Shown here piece after piece: positions 15,901 through 22,779 of a stretch of 33,154 nt of DNA. A program made the translations under genes and the position numbers. How positions within the stretch are numbered: position 1 is the stretch's first letter; each line of letters begins with the position of its first letter. Below the pieces are notes generated by a model. The model was not told the origin of the DNA. It saw nothing but the letters and a program-made list of their open reading frames with translations, and ran no database searches. The stretch comes from Malonomonas rubra DSM 5091 (GTDB lineage: Bacteria; Desulfobacterota; Desulfuromonadia; Desulfuromonadales; Geopsychrobacteraceae): positions 1 through 33,154 of the forward strand of contig NZ_FQZT01000020.1 of NCBI RefSeq assembly GCF_900142125.1, in the 5' to 3' direction.

Positions 15901-16245
15901 ATCAACCGCGACCAGGAAGATGAGAAACAAAAGCATGCCGCTCAAAAACAGGCAACACCTGCCCCGACGACGCACCCGCGACTGGAAGAAGCGACCCTGG
16001 TCGCTCTCGGCGCGCTGCATCATGTCGATCCGCACATCATCAAAAACCCACAACTGTTTCAGCAGCTGAGCAGTCAAAGCTCTTTTCAGGATGAACAGTT
16101 GAAAAACGCCAAATCGGCACAGCGGCTGAAAGGTGAAATTCAACGGGCGCTGAAAGAACACGAGAAGGTTTTCGGCAGCTGGAATTGCGATGAAGAACAG
16201 CGGGCGCTCTTCCTCGAAATCAGCCAGGGGATTCAGATTATCTAG
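12937..16245 (+). CDS. Membrane protein fusing a Ycf48-like seven-repeat propeller to a KAP-family P-loop NTPase
   Basis: 1102 residues. After a short cytoplasmic tail and a membrane segment (about 27-45), residues 95-427 hold seven copies of a GW-x-V/I-G-x-x-G..S/T-DGG-x-x-W repeat, like the Ycf48/BNR propellers. A Pro/Lys-rich insert lies between copies 1 and 2. A second membrane segment (about 447-465) leads to a KAP-type NTPase with Walker A GEWGTGKSS (524-532) and Walker B LILIDDLDR (714-722). Hydrophobic segments at about 599-617 and 645-668 lie between these motifs, as is typical of KAP proteins; two more are near 845-860 and 924-942, with a polar linker between them. The propeller should be periplasmic and the NTPase cytoplasmic, so an outside signal could gate an inside ATPase. 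KAP proteins are linked to membrane signalling scaffolds and, in some bacteria, phage exclusion. The function here is unknown. The 3' end overlaps the MFS gene by 8 bases. Confidence 0.9.
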   Translation: MQKASEKGPASPPSGQQKFTSASLRLWSYLGAALLLLLASLVAFSQSPQPNPLKQIEPFSLEWWRYPLELNAHKRLPVIDADLNDIFVLPDTELIWVVGSGGLILHSDDGGTSWKRQSLTGSQPAAKAASIELISSAHAAEAPLSKEQYLMEQKQQIAPPTDLRILTEQKTIPVKPDFPPISPIPADPATTALHAIHFINNNQGWAVGDRGLILRSDDGGNSWQQQETLVSSSLIRVQFTGTKGWITGADGSLLTSSDKGDSWQELRKIQGGSIYASYFVDAENGWAVDQNGYIQKGYNGGIDWVRSSNLSNLSPRNLYFINAETGWVIGLLGQAMRTTDGGDNWQRIDTGSDQTLQAVQFLDPDHGWAIGGRGAVLKSSDGGLSWRETRLPTNHQLNSLGFFDPERGWVAGNSGMLFATSDGGRNWIPLSRPANSDESADYARFPAPWYYLSWLLAGLLLIPVFQQPKQLIVEQQSVADMLVSDKPLEAGEPDALNFGLVARSLSRYLRNDNTQPPLTIAITGEWGTGKSSLMNLLKADLKHYGVRPVWFNAWHHQKESNLLASLLDNIRHQAVPDWWCFSGLNFRLRLLMVRGWRNCMPVLVVLFVFAVSAGIVCNPKFHLVDADNFSFTLSGMTTVLREKFPFLTLSASSIAMFIAAFKGFVAFGLDPKKLIPTIPGRLRIKNLNVELSFRQKFAREFKDVTTALQPRTMLILIDDLDRCQAEHVLEILETINYLVSSGKCYVVLGMARERVERCIGAAFKEIAEDMIDDTESDKVKDNGRAKRVEFARQYLEKLINIEVPVPVATPGQSRLLLAPKRTEISETVLSQQLLEIAKSAATKLFPWLLVLLVMWGGFQLGKVYHPLAEEKTASSQQTIPAGPSTPAAVTNPGTIDESVQDQPPAEKQGRAGYTPGQTGKAPKWLTIFPLLALLAAGILLLLKRPSYRVQDSPEFLQALTVWHPLIAAKRNTPRSIKRFLNRVRYFAMINRDQEDEKQKHAAQKQATPAPTTHPRLEEATLVALGALHHVDPHIIKNPQLFQQLSSQSSFQDEQLKNAKSAQRLKGEIQRALKEHEKVFGSWNCDEEQRALFLEISQGIQII
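13219..14217 (+). repeat. Seven in-frame repeats encoding the Ycf48-like propeller
   Basis: Core units start at residues 95, 204, 244, 285, 326, 367 and 408 of the encoded protein. Copies 2-7 are spaced 40-41 residues (about 123 bp) apart. Copy 1 is separated from copy 2 by a 68-residue insert. Each core keeps a Gly-Trp (Ile-Trp in copy 1) and ends in DGG-x-x-W, with exceptions KGDSW in copy 3 and NGGIDW in copy 4. Seven units are what a closed seven-bladed propeller needs. The DNA copies have diverged, so they are old and not a recent tandem expansion. Confidence 0.85.
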
Positions 16246-17623
16246 TTTCCGGCGAGCGCGTGAAACGGCCAAAAGAGCAGCCGATGCCAATCACGCAGAG
16301 AGCACAGAAAATCAACAGTGCCCAGTGCATACTGGCGAGAAAATCTGGCTGCGTCTCCGCCGTCACCGGCTGTCCGTGCATCAGGTAAGAGAAAACCAGG
16401 GTGATGATCATCATGCTGGTCATCATCCCCAAGGTACGCATACTTGAGTTCATGCCGGAAGCGACACCCAGATCGCGTGGTTCGACACTGCCCATGATGA
16501 TGCTGACGTTGGGCGAAGAAAAGCAGGCGAAACCGGCACCGAGAAAAACCAGCAGCACAAGGACATGTGACAGGCCGGAATCAGCGGAAAGATTGGCGGC
16601 AAAAGCCAACCCGACGGCGCAGAGTGCCATACCACTGGTTGCAACGTAACTTGCCGGCACCCGGTCGGAAAGGCGACCGCAGAAGGGCGAGAGCAGGGTC
16701 TGCACGATCGGCTGGGTGATCAGCACGGTGCCGGCCTGGTGCGGCCCCATCCCTTTGACGTACTGCAGGTAGAGACTGAGAAAAAAGGTGACACCGAACG
16801 TCGCAGCATAGTTGAACAGTGCGGCCAGGTTGCTCAGGGCAAACACCCGGTTGTGGCGCAACAGGTCGATATTGAGGATCGGGTGCTTACAGCGCGTTTC
16901 CCACCAGAGGAACAGGGCAAAGCCGATATTGGCGGCAACCAGCAGCCCCCAGGCCCAGGGCCCGCGACTGAGATTTGACACACCGGCAACCAGCAGCAGG
17001 ATTGAAGGGCCATAAATCAGCAGACCGACCCAGTCGAAGGGTTCTCCTGCCGCTTCAGCCCACTCATCATGCATTTTCAACCGGGCAACGAAAAAGGTGA
17101 ACAAACCCAGCGGTGCCAGCAGGTAGAAAATCGAGCGCCAGCCGAGTCCTGCCACCAGCATGCCGCCAATAAAGGGGCCACAGGAGATCCCGGCATAAAC
17201 GCTGGCGACGGCAATTCCCAGCGCTTTGCCCCGTTCACTCGGCGGAAAAGTCGAGACCACCATCGCCATGCTGGTCGCCATCACCATCGCTCCGCCCATC
17301 CCCTGCAGGAAGCGCAAAGCAATGACTGCTTCGATTGACCAGGCTTGCGAGATAATTCCGCCGGTGACGGTGAAAAACAACACACCGAATTGAAAGACCT
17401 TGCGCCGACCGTGGATGTCGCCGGCGCGTCCCATCGCCAGAAGAAAGATGGAAGCCGAGAGGACGTAGGTGGTTTCGACCAAGCCCAGCTGCATGGCGCT
17501 GGCATTAAACTCGCGCCCCATGGCAGGCAGAGCCACACCGACCGCCGACATCATGAACGGCATCAGGAAGTGCGCCACGCAGACAACCAAGAGTGTGGCG
17601 GAATGGGACGTCGACGTCCTCAT
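16238..17623 (-). CDS. MFS drug-efflux transporter (DHA2/EmrB-QacA type)
   Basis: 461 residues with many hydrophobic segments, about 14 by eye. Family motifs are visible: GRAGDIHGRRKVFQFG (motif A after TM2), LRFLQGMGGAMVMATSMAMV (motif B region) and ASVYAGISCGPFIGGMLVAGLGWRSIFYL (antiporter motif C, G-x(6)-G-P-x-x-GG). It should be an inner-membrane proton-coupled exporter; the substrate is unknown. The ATG at 17623 lies one base after the stop of the S1-domain gene (TAG at 17625-17627), so translation is coupled. No membrane-fusion protein or repressor is adjacent, so it probably exports to the periplasm without a tripartite pump. The stop lies inside the 3' end of the convergent KAP gene. 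Confidence 0.9.
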   Translation of the reverse strand: MRTSTSHSATLLVVCVAHFLMPFMMSAVGVALPAMGREFNASAMQLGLVETTYVLSASIFLLAMGRAGDIHGRRKVFQFGVLFFTVTGGIISQAWSIEAVIALRFLQGMGGAMVMATSMAMVVSTFPPSERGKALGIAVASVYAGISCGPFIGGMLVAGLGWRSIFYLLAPLGLFTFFVARLKMHDEWAEAAGEPFDWVGLLIYGPSILLLVAGVSNLSRGPWAWGLLVAANIGFALFLWWETRCKHPILNIDLLRHNRVFALSNLAALFNYAATFGVTFFLSLYLQYVKGMGPHQAGTVLITQPIVQTLLSPFCGRLSDRVPASYVATSGMALCAVGLAFAANLSADSGLSHVLVLLVFLGAGFACFSSPNVSIIMGSVEPRDLGVASGMNSSMRTLGMMTSMMIITLVFSYLMHGQPVTAETQPDFLASMHWALLIFCALCVIGIGCSFGRFTRSPETR

Positions 17624-17624
17624 C

Positions 17625-18845
17625 CTACTTCCGCTTCTTCCCTTTGCGCCCCTTCTTCTCCTGGCTTGCCTTCAACAAATCACCCAGACTGCCGAACCCG
17701 GAGGCAGAAGAGCTGCTTGGCGCATCACTGTAACTGGTCTCGCCAGCTTCTTCCGCTTCGGCTCCGACCAGCGCCAGCGAAATACGCCGCTCTTCCGGCT
17801 CGACTTTTTCAATCATCACTTCCAGCGACTGACCGACCGTCACGACATCCTGCGGGTGGCGGATGCGCTGCCCCTGCCCCAGCTTGGAGATGTGCAACAG
17901 GCCATCGACACCATCTTCGAGGGTAACGAAAGCGCCGAACTGTGCCAGCCGGCTGACTTTTCCACTATATTTTCCCCCCGTTTTATAGATGCTGCCGACC
18001 TTGCTCCAGGGATCGGCCAGGGTATCGCGCAAGCTGAAGGAAAACTTGTTGTTCTCCCAGTCGATCTTCTTGATCGCGATCTCCAGCTCCTGGCCGATAC
18101 TAAGAATATCGTTGACATCCTCAACCCGGCCGTAGCTGATCTCAGAAATCGGCAAGAGCCCTTCGATCCCGCCGATATCAACAAAGGCGCCGAAGTCGCG
18201 AATATTGGTCACGCTGCCTTTGACCACCATCCCCTCTTTCAGGGTTTCTTTCAGGCTGGCGCGCTGCTGCTCTCGCTCTTCGTCGAGGATTGCGCGGTGC
18301 GAGACAACAATATTGCGGCCCCGCTCGCTGAACTGAGTGATACGGAACGACAGGCTCTCACCGATCAGGTCGGCCGGTTCGGCTTGGCGCAGACCGGTCT
18401 GCGAATAAGGACAGAAAGCACGGACGTTGCCAGGCAGTTTGACTTCGAAGCCACCCTTGATCTCTTTTTCGATTTTGCCTTCAACCGGAATACCGCTCTG
18501 GAAAGCCTCTTCCAGCTGCTCGGTGCCGGAACCGCTGCCGCCAACCTTGGTGGTGAAACGCAGCTCTCCCCCTTCACGGGAAACGAAGTAAGCGCCGATG
18601 ACATCACCGACGTTATATTGCGGTTCGCCGTCTGCATCGAGTAATTCGGCGGAAGAGAGAACCCCTTCACCTTTCTGGCCGACATCGAGGAAAGTCCAGT
18701 CCTTGCCAATCTGCAGAATGGTCGCCTCAATCTTTTTGCCCCGCTCCAGTGGCTGGCCGACATCGCTCAGGCTAGCCTCGAACAGCTCGGCGAAACTACC
18801 CTCGTCTTCCATCATTTCCTCGTCGTCGAATCTATCGTCGTTCAT
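17625..18845 (-). CDS. S1 RNA-binding domain protein (four S1 repeats, ribosomal S1-like)
   Basis: 406 residues from the ATG at 18845, chosen because AAGGA lies 8 bases upstream and because the extra 33 residues of the longer frame are not S1-like. A short acidic N-terminus (DDRFDDEEMMEDEG) is followed by four S1 OB folds at about 36-100, 120-184, 204-273 and 288-360. The third and fourth carry the best signatures (IRDFGAFVDIGGIEGLLPISEIS; LAQFGAFVTLEDGVDGLLHISKL). The tail is basic (KKGRKGKKRK). Ribosomal S1 usually has six repeats and lies next to cmk; this protein is shorter and in another context. It is therefore better called an S1-like RNA-binding protein that may affect translation or RNA decay. 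It is co-transcribed with the MFS gene. Confidence 0.88.
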   Translation of the reverse strand: MNDDRFDDEEMMEDEGSFAELFEASLSDVGQPLERGKKIEATILQIGKDWTFLDVGQKGEGVLSSAELLDADGEPQYNVGDVIGAYFVSREGGELRFTTKVGGSGSGTEQLEEAFQSGIPVEGKIEKEIKGGFEVKLPGNVRAFCPYSQTGLRQAEPADLIGESLSFRITQFSERGRNIVVSHRAILDEEREQQRASLKETLKEGMVVKGSVTNIRDFGAFVDIGGIEGLLPISEISYGRVEDVNDILSIGQELEIAIKKIDWENNKFSFSLRDTLADPWSKVGSIYKTGGKYSGKVSRLAQFGAFVTLEDGVDGLLHISKLGQGQRIRHPQDVVTVGQSLEVMIEKVEPEERRISLALVGAEAEEAGETSYSDAPSSSSASGFGSLGDLLKASQEKKGRKGKKRK

Positions 18846-19000
18846 TGCAGCAATCCTTTTTCGGTTTGATTTGAAAGAATAGAGAGTAGCCGGTTTCGTC
18901 GCCCGAGTAAACCGCTGAACGGGCAATTGTGCTTTGTTCAGCAACTGCTATCTTTATAACTGATAAAACAACCTAAGCTGCTGATATCTGAGGGGATGGA

Positions 19001-19699
19001 ATGAAGCCGAAGAACTGGATCGAAAGCCTCAACTGCGCCATAGAAGGGATTCTCTGGGCGGTCAAGAGTGAGCGCCATATGCGCTACCATTTTGTTGCCG
19101 CTCTGGTTGTGCTCTTTCTCGCCCTCTTTTACCGGGTCACGGCACTGGAATTTTTCCTGCTGGTGCTAGCGGCAGTACTGGTGATTTTCGCCGAACTGAT
19201 CAACACAGCGATCGAAAAACTGGTCGACCTGGTGACCGACGAATATCACGAGCTGGCCAAATTAGCGAAAGATATTGCCGCCGGTGCGGTGCTGGTGACC
19301 AGTGTCGGCGCAGCGACTCTCGGCTACCTGATTCTCTCCGGCCACATTTTCCCGCTGTTCGACAGCCAGCCGACTTTAATCAACGAACCACATGGAACTC
19401 TGCCGATCGGCGCGCTGCTGATGGTGGTGATTCTTGTTGTGCTGCTGAAGGCGAGATACAATCACGGTTCGCCGCTGCACGGTGGGATGCCGAGTGGACA
19501 TGCGGCGATATCTTTTTCTATCGCCGTTTCCGTTATGCTTTCCGGCGCCGGACTGCTGATCAGCTTGTTGGTTTTGCTGCTGGCGGTCCTGGTCAGCCGC
19601 AGCCGCATGTCGATGAATATTCACTCGGCCAGAGAGGTCTGGCTCGGGGCCGCTCTCGGCGTCATCGTCACCCTTTTGGTCTTCTTCTTTTTTAACTGA
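19001..19699 (+). CDS. DgkA-type lipid kinase fused to a PAP2-type phosphatase domain
   Basis: 232 residues, all membrane. Residues 1-115 are a DgkA-like kinase with the signature AELINTAIEKLVDL (E65, N68, E72) and LAKDIAAGAVL. Residues 135-232 are a PAP2/phosphatase domain with PSGH (164-167) and SR-x5-H (201-208), followed by HxxxE where classic PAP2 proteins have HxxxD. The first PAP2 motif (K-x6-RP) is not recognisable; the equivalent is KARYNHGSPLHGG. The pair of activities could phosphorylate diacylglycerol or undecaprenol and dephosphorylate a lipid phosphate, recycling carriers for envelope synthesis; which substrate each half uses cannot be told. GAGGGG precedes the ATG. The stop abuts the convergent glycoside hydrolase gene with no spacer. 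Confidence 0.88.
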   Translation: MKPKNWIESLNCAIEGILWAVKSERHMRYHFVAALVVLFLALFYRVTALEFFLLVLAAVLVIFAELINTAIEKLVDLVTDEYHELAKLAKDIAAGAVLVTSVGAATLGYLILSGHIFPLFDSQPTLINEPHGTLPIGALLMVVILVVLLKARYNHGSPLHGGMPSGHAAISFSIAVSVMLSGAGLLISLLVLLLAVLVSRSRMSMNIHSAREVWLGAALGVIVTLLVFFFFN

Positions 19700-21049
19700 T
19701 CACATTGGTGGACTGATTTCTTCATCCAGATGGACTTGAGTCAACATAGCCGGTTCAGCATCTTTAGGTTCGATATCGACAAGTTTTTTCGCATAGAAAG
19801 GAACATCCAGCTGCAAGCCAGCCAGCGAAAAACGACTTGACGCATTCCACAGCATCCAGCCGTTGCTCCCGACAGCATCGCTGGCATTGATCTGTGCCAC
19901 CACTTCATCCGCTTTAAAACTTCGCTTGTCAAAAGCATAATCGCGAAACGCCTGCAGCCAGGGGCGGAACCGTTCCGGTGTCAGCTTGCCAAGCTGCTGT
20001 GCTTTCTGCAATGACAGTGCAATCACCTGGTAAGGATGTTTGACCGGGTTTTTATAGCCGGGCACACCATGCGGGAAGCCGGAGGGGTAAAGCATCGGCG
20101 AGAGATAATCGACCCGCTCTCCCAACTCGACCAGTCGTTGGCCGATTTTGCCATCACGATGTTTCCAGCAGATATAACCGAAAATATTTGCCGAAGTGAA
20201 CACCGGGTATCTGGCCAGCCGTTCCTTCGCCTGGCTGAGAAAACTGTTGATCGCCGCCACCCGGCTGTCATCATCGGTCGGCTGGGAGAAAACCAGGTCC
20301 GACTTCGAGGGGAAGCGGATGTAATCGAACTGCACCTCGTCAAAGCCCATCTGTGCGGCTTCTTCTGCCACCGCCAGGTTGTAGTCACGCACCTGCTGAT
20401 TGAAAGGATCGGCCCAGCTGATCTTTTCCCGATCCTGCCAGATTTCACCTTTAGCGGTGTGGGCAGCAAACTCGGGACGCTTTTTTGCCAGCAGATCATC
20501 TTTGAACACCACCATACGACCGATGGTATAGATGCCCCGCTCCTTTAACTCGGCAAGAAACTCCGGCAGGTCTTTCAACGGCCGTACTTGTTGCCCACCG
20601 ATCTGTTGCGCCAAGGGAATATTACTGCGATAAGCGATGTGACCGCGGGAAGATTTGATATCTATGACCAGAGCATTGAGATCGGCAGCATCGATCAGAT
20701 CCAGAATCTGTTGCCGTTTGCTTTGCAGGTCGGCGGCCCAGAAGGAGAGGTAAAGCGCTTTGGGCACGAAAGGTTGCAGAGCCACCTGAATGGAGGAGTC
20801 AGTCTTGACCCGAAGTGGCAGGTAGCCGGGCTTGCGGACAACAAGTTGCTCGGCATCGGTCAAAAAGGCAAAGCGCCCACCCGCATCAGTCAGAGCACGA
20901 CCGTCCGGGCTGTAAAGTTCAACCCCGGACAGCAGCTTGCCACTGTCAGCATCGATAATCGAGCCGTAAATCTCCTCAGCCTGCACCGTCGCAGCGAGGA
21001 AAAACAGGATAATAAAAATAAAAGTCAGTATCCAGTGTCCGGTTCTCAT
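19700..21049 (-). CDS. Secreted putative glycoside hydrolase (DUF4015/GH13-like TIM barrel)
   Basis: 449 residues. A signal peptide of about 24 residues precedes a carboxypeptidase-regulatory-like beta domain (about 26-93; YGSIIDADSGKLLSGVELYSPDG). A TIM-barrel domain starts near 97 (KALYLSFWAADL). It includes VIDIKSSRGHIAY, MVVFKDDLLAKKRPEFA, VQFDYIRFPS and VDYLSPMLYPSGFP, the hallmarks of the DUF4015 putative glycoside hydrolases common in Geobacter-type and other bacteria. The Asp in FDYIRFP and acidic residues at barrel strand ends are candidate catalytic groups. The enzyme should act in the periplasm or outside; the glycan is not known. AAGGAGTG precedes the ATG at 21049. It is a single gene converging on the DgkA-PAP2 gene. 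Confidence 0.85.
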   Translation of the reverse strand: MRTGHWILTFIFIILFFLAATVQAEEIYGSIIDADSGKLLSGVELYSPDGRALTDAGGRFAFLTDAEQLVVRKPGYLPLRVKTDSSIQVALQPFVPKALYLSFWAADLQSKRQQILDLIDAADLNALVIDIKSSRGHIAYRSNIPLAQQIGGQQVRPLKDLPEFLAELKERGIYTIGRMVVFKDDLLAKKRPEFAAHTAKGEIWQDREKISWADPFNQQVRDYNLAVAEEAAQMGFDEVQFDYIRFPSKSDLVFSQPTDDDSRVAAINSFLSQAKERLARYPVFTSANIFGYICWKHRDGKIGQRLVELGERVDYLSPMLYPSGFPHGVPGYKNPVKHPYQVIALSLQKAQQLGKLTPERFRPWLQAFRDYAFDKRSFKADEVVAQINASDAVGSNGWMLWNASSRFSLAGLQLDVPFYAKKLVDIEPKDAEPAMLTQVHLDEEISPPM

Positions 21050-21171
21050 AGCCCACTCCTTAGGCTTTGCGGGAACGAACCACTCCTGAATTTTTTATTT
21101 CATCTGCAGAAAAACCAGGCTGTTGGCCGCCCGAACGCCTCTTTTCCATTCGTCCGTTCTGCTCTTTTTCT

Positions 21172-21248
21172 TTAGAGGATTCTCATAATAACATCAAGAC
21201 AGCAGTCGCGGCAAGGGTTTCTTAGAAGATTCTAAACAAACATCTTGA
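21172..21248. promoter_or_regulatory. Two ~27-bp direct repeats upstream of the diguanylate cyclase
   Basis: TTAGAGGATTCT (21172-21183) and TTAGAAGATTCT (21222-21233) start 50 bases apart. The likeness continues into ATAACATCAAGA and ACAAACATCTTGA. The second copy is itself an inverted repeat (TTAGAA-GA-TTCTAA). A 50-base offset is close to five helical turns, so both copies could face one protein on the same side of DNA. They lie in the divergent space between the hydrolase and the diguanylate cyclase. No regulator is identified. Confidence 0.4.
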
Positions 21249-21313
21249 TCTCCGGGAACTTGATGCTAAACTATGACATCAACCTGTCACTTGCCTGTCA
21301 TGCAAGGAATCAG

Positions 21314-22570
21314 ATGCAAAAACAGCAGCTTGCCTTCGTCAAAAAATATTTCATCGGAGCAACTCTGATCATCTCCCTGGTGATGGCTGCGGTCTTCTTT
21401 ACTCAACACGCCAGGATCGAAAAGCTGACCAACAGCATCATGCTGCAGCAGGCGAGAGCCTTGTTAAGCGAACTGATCCTGACCCGAAAGTGGGTCACCA
21501 TGCATGGTGGCGTCTACGTCAAAGCGAAACCAGGTGAGAAACCGAACCCCTTTCTGAGCAAACAAAAAGGGATCAAAGTCAATATTAAGGATGAAGATGG
21601 CAACCTCTACACCCTGATCAACCCCGCCATTGCGGTGCGAGAAATTTCGCAGATTTCAGAGCAACAGGGGGCTTTCGAGCTGCACGTAGCCAGCCTTGAT
21701 CCGGTCAGCCCAGTCAGTCGACAGCCGGACAACTTCGAGCAGAAAGCTTTATTGGCTTTTGAGCAGGGGGAAAAAGAGGTTTTCACCATCGAAGAGAGCG
21801 ACAAAGGTCCACTCTACCGCTACATGGCGCCAGTGAAATTCGAGCAGCGTTGCAACAAGTGCCATGCTTTTCAGAAATTAGCCCAAGGGGATATTCGTGG
21901 CGGCATCAGCATCAACATTCCGATGCAGAAGGTGCGCGATCAGCTGCGCGAAACCAGGATGTACTCTTTGCTGTCTGCAGTTCTGGTGCTTGCGACCCTG
22001 CTTGCGCTACTGGCACTACTGGCGACAAATTTCATGCGCAAGCTGAAAACCGCGCAGGCAGAACTTGAACTGTCGGCCACAACTGACAATTTGACCGGAC
22101 TCTACAACCGCCGGGCTGCCTATGAACGCTTAAACGAAGAACTTTCAAAAAATCGCCGCTTCGGCAAACCCCTGAGCTGCCTGATGCTCGATATCGACCA
22201 CTTCAAACGGATCAACGACCAATACGGGCATTTGGTTGGTGACAAGGTGCTGAAATTTTTTACCGACAACTTAAGACTCTTGGCGCGCGAGTACGATATC
22301 CTCTGCCGCTATGGTGGTGAAGAATTTCTCGTCCTGTTGCCGGAAACAGCCTTGGAAGACGCCATTAAAGCAGCAGAGCGTTACCGTCAACAAATGGAGA
22401 AAACTCCTTTTGTCCTTGGCAAACAGAAGCTGCACATTACTGTCAGCATCGGCGTCACTGAAGCCCACCCCGTTGAGCATGAAACCCGTGACAGCTTCAT
22501 CGGCCGGGCTGACAAGGCGCTCTATCAAGCCAAGCAGGAAGGGCGAAACAAGGTGGTGATCGATCCCTGA
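21314..22570 (+). CDS. Membrane diguanylate cyclase with DUF3365-like c-heme sensor domain
   Basis: 418 residues from ATG 21314, chosen for AAGGAA at 21304-21309; the frame is open further upstream without a good ribosome-binding site. A membrane segment at about 11-29 and another at about 218-240 flank a periplasmic domain. That domain has LILTRKWVTMHGGVYVK near its start, like Tll0287/DUF3365 sensors. It also holds one c-type heme motif, CNKCH (180-184). The cytoplasmic GGDEF domain keeps the active-site GGEEF (334-338) and the inhibitory RxxD site (REYD, 325-328), so it should make cyclic di-GMP and be feedback-inhibited. Heme in the sensor suggests response to redox state or a gas such as O2 or NO. 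It is a single gene followed by a strong terminator. Confidence 0.92.
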   Translation: MQKQQLAFVKKYFIGATLIISLVMAAVFFTQHARIEKLTNSIMLQQARALLSELILTRKWVTMHGGVYVKAKPGEKPNPFLSKQKGIKVNIKDEDGNLYTLINPAIAVREISQISEQQGAFELHVASLDPVSPVSRQPDNFEQKALLAFEQGEKEVFTIEESDKGPLYRYMAPVKFEQRCNKCHAFQKLAQGDIRGGISINIPMQKVRDQLRETRMYSLLSAVLVLATLLALLALLATNFMRKLKTAQAELELSATTDNLTGLYNRRAAYERLNEELSKNRRFGKPLSCLMLDIDHFKRINDQYGHLVGDKVLKFFTDNLRLLAREYDILCRYGGEEFLVLLPETALEDAIKAAERYRQQMEKTPFVLGKQKLHITVSIGVTEAHPVEHETRDSFIGRADKALYQAKQEGRNKVVIDP

Positions 22571-22736
22571 CTGTGCATTCGCGCAGTTCACTTTCGTTGA
22601 TCCGGGAGTGATTTTTTACGCGAGCACACGTTTATTTCGTTAGCGTAAGAGGATAGATTACAAACCATCAAAGGGCTGTTGTGGCAGGCGGCTCAAGATA
22701 TTTCGTTTTCATTGACCTCCCAAAAAAAAAGCATAA

Positions 22737-22771
22737 CCCCGCAGTTCCCTCCAAGCTGCGGGGCTTTTTTT
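22737..22771. terminator. Bidirectional terminator between the diguanylate cyclase and argP
   Basis: CCCCGCAG (22737-22744) pairs with CTGCGGGG (22756-22763) around an 11-base loop and is followed by C and seven T. On the other side an A9 tract (22722-22730) supplies T residues for minus-strand transcripts ending argP at 22780. The 166 bases between the diguanylate cyclase stop and the stem show no gene I can support. Confidence 0.85.
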
Positions 22772-22779
22772 GCCTTTTT

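Noticed and set aside
17469-18644. 391-codon open frame on the plus strand
   Set aside because: Antisense to the S1-domain gene and the start of the MFS gene; composition is a mirror of their codon bias.
17625-18845. Calling this gene rpsA
   Set aside because: Only four S1 repeats, an acidic head and no cmk neighbour; S1-like is the safer name.
22571-22736. Small RNA or short gene between the diguanylate cyclase and the terminator
   Set aside because: Only a weak TTACGC/GCGTAA inverted repeat is visible and no start with a ribosome-binding site; not enough to call.
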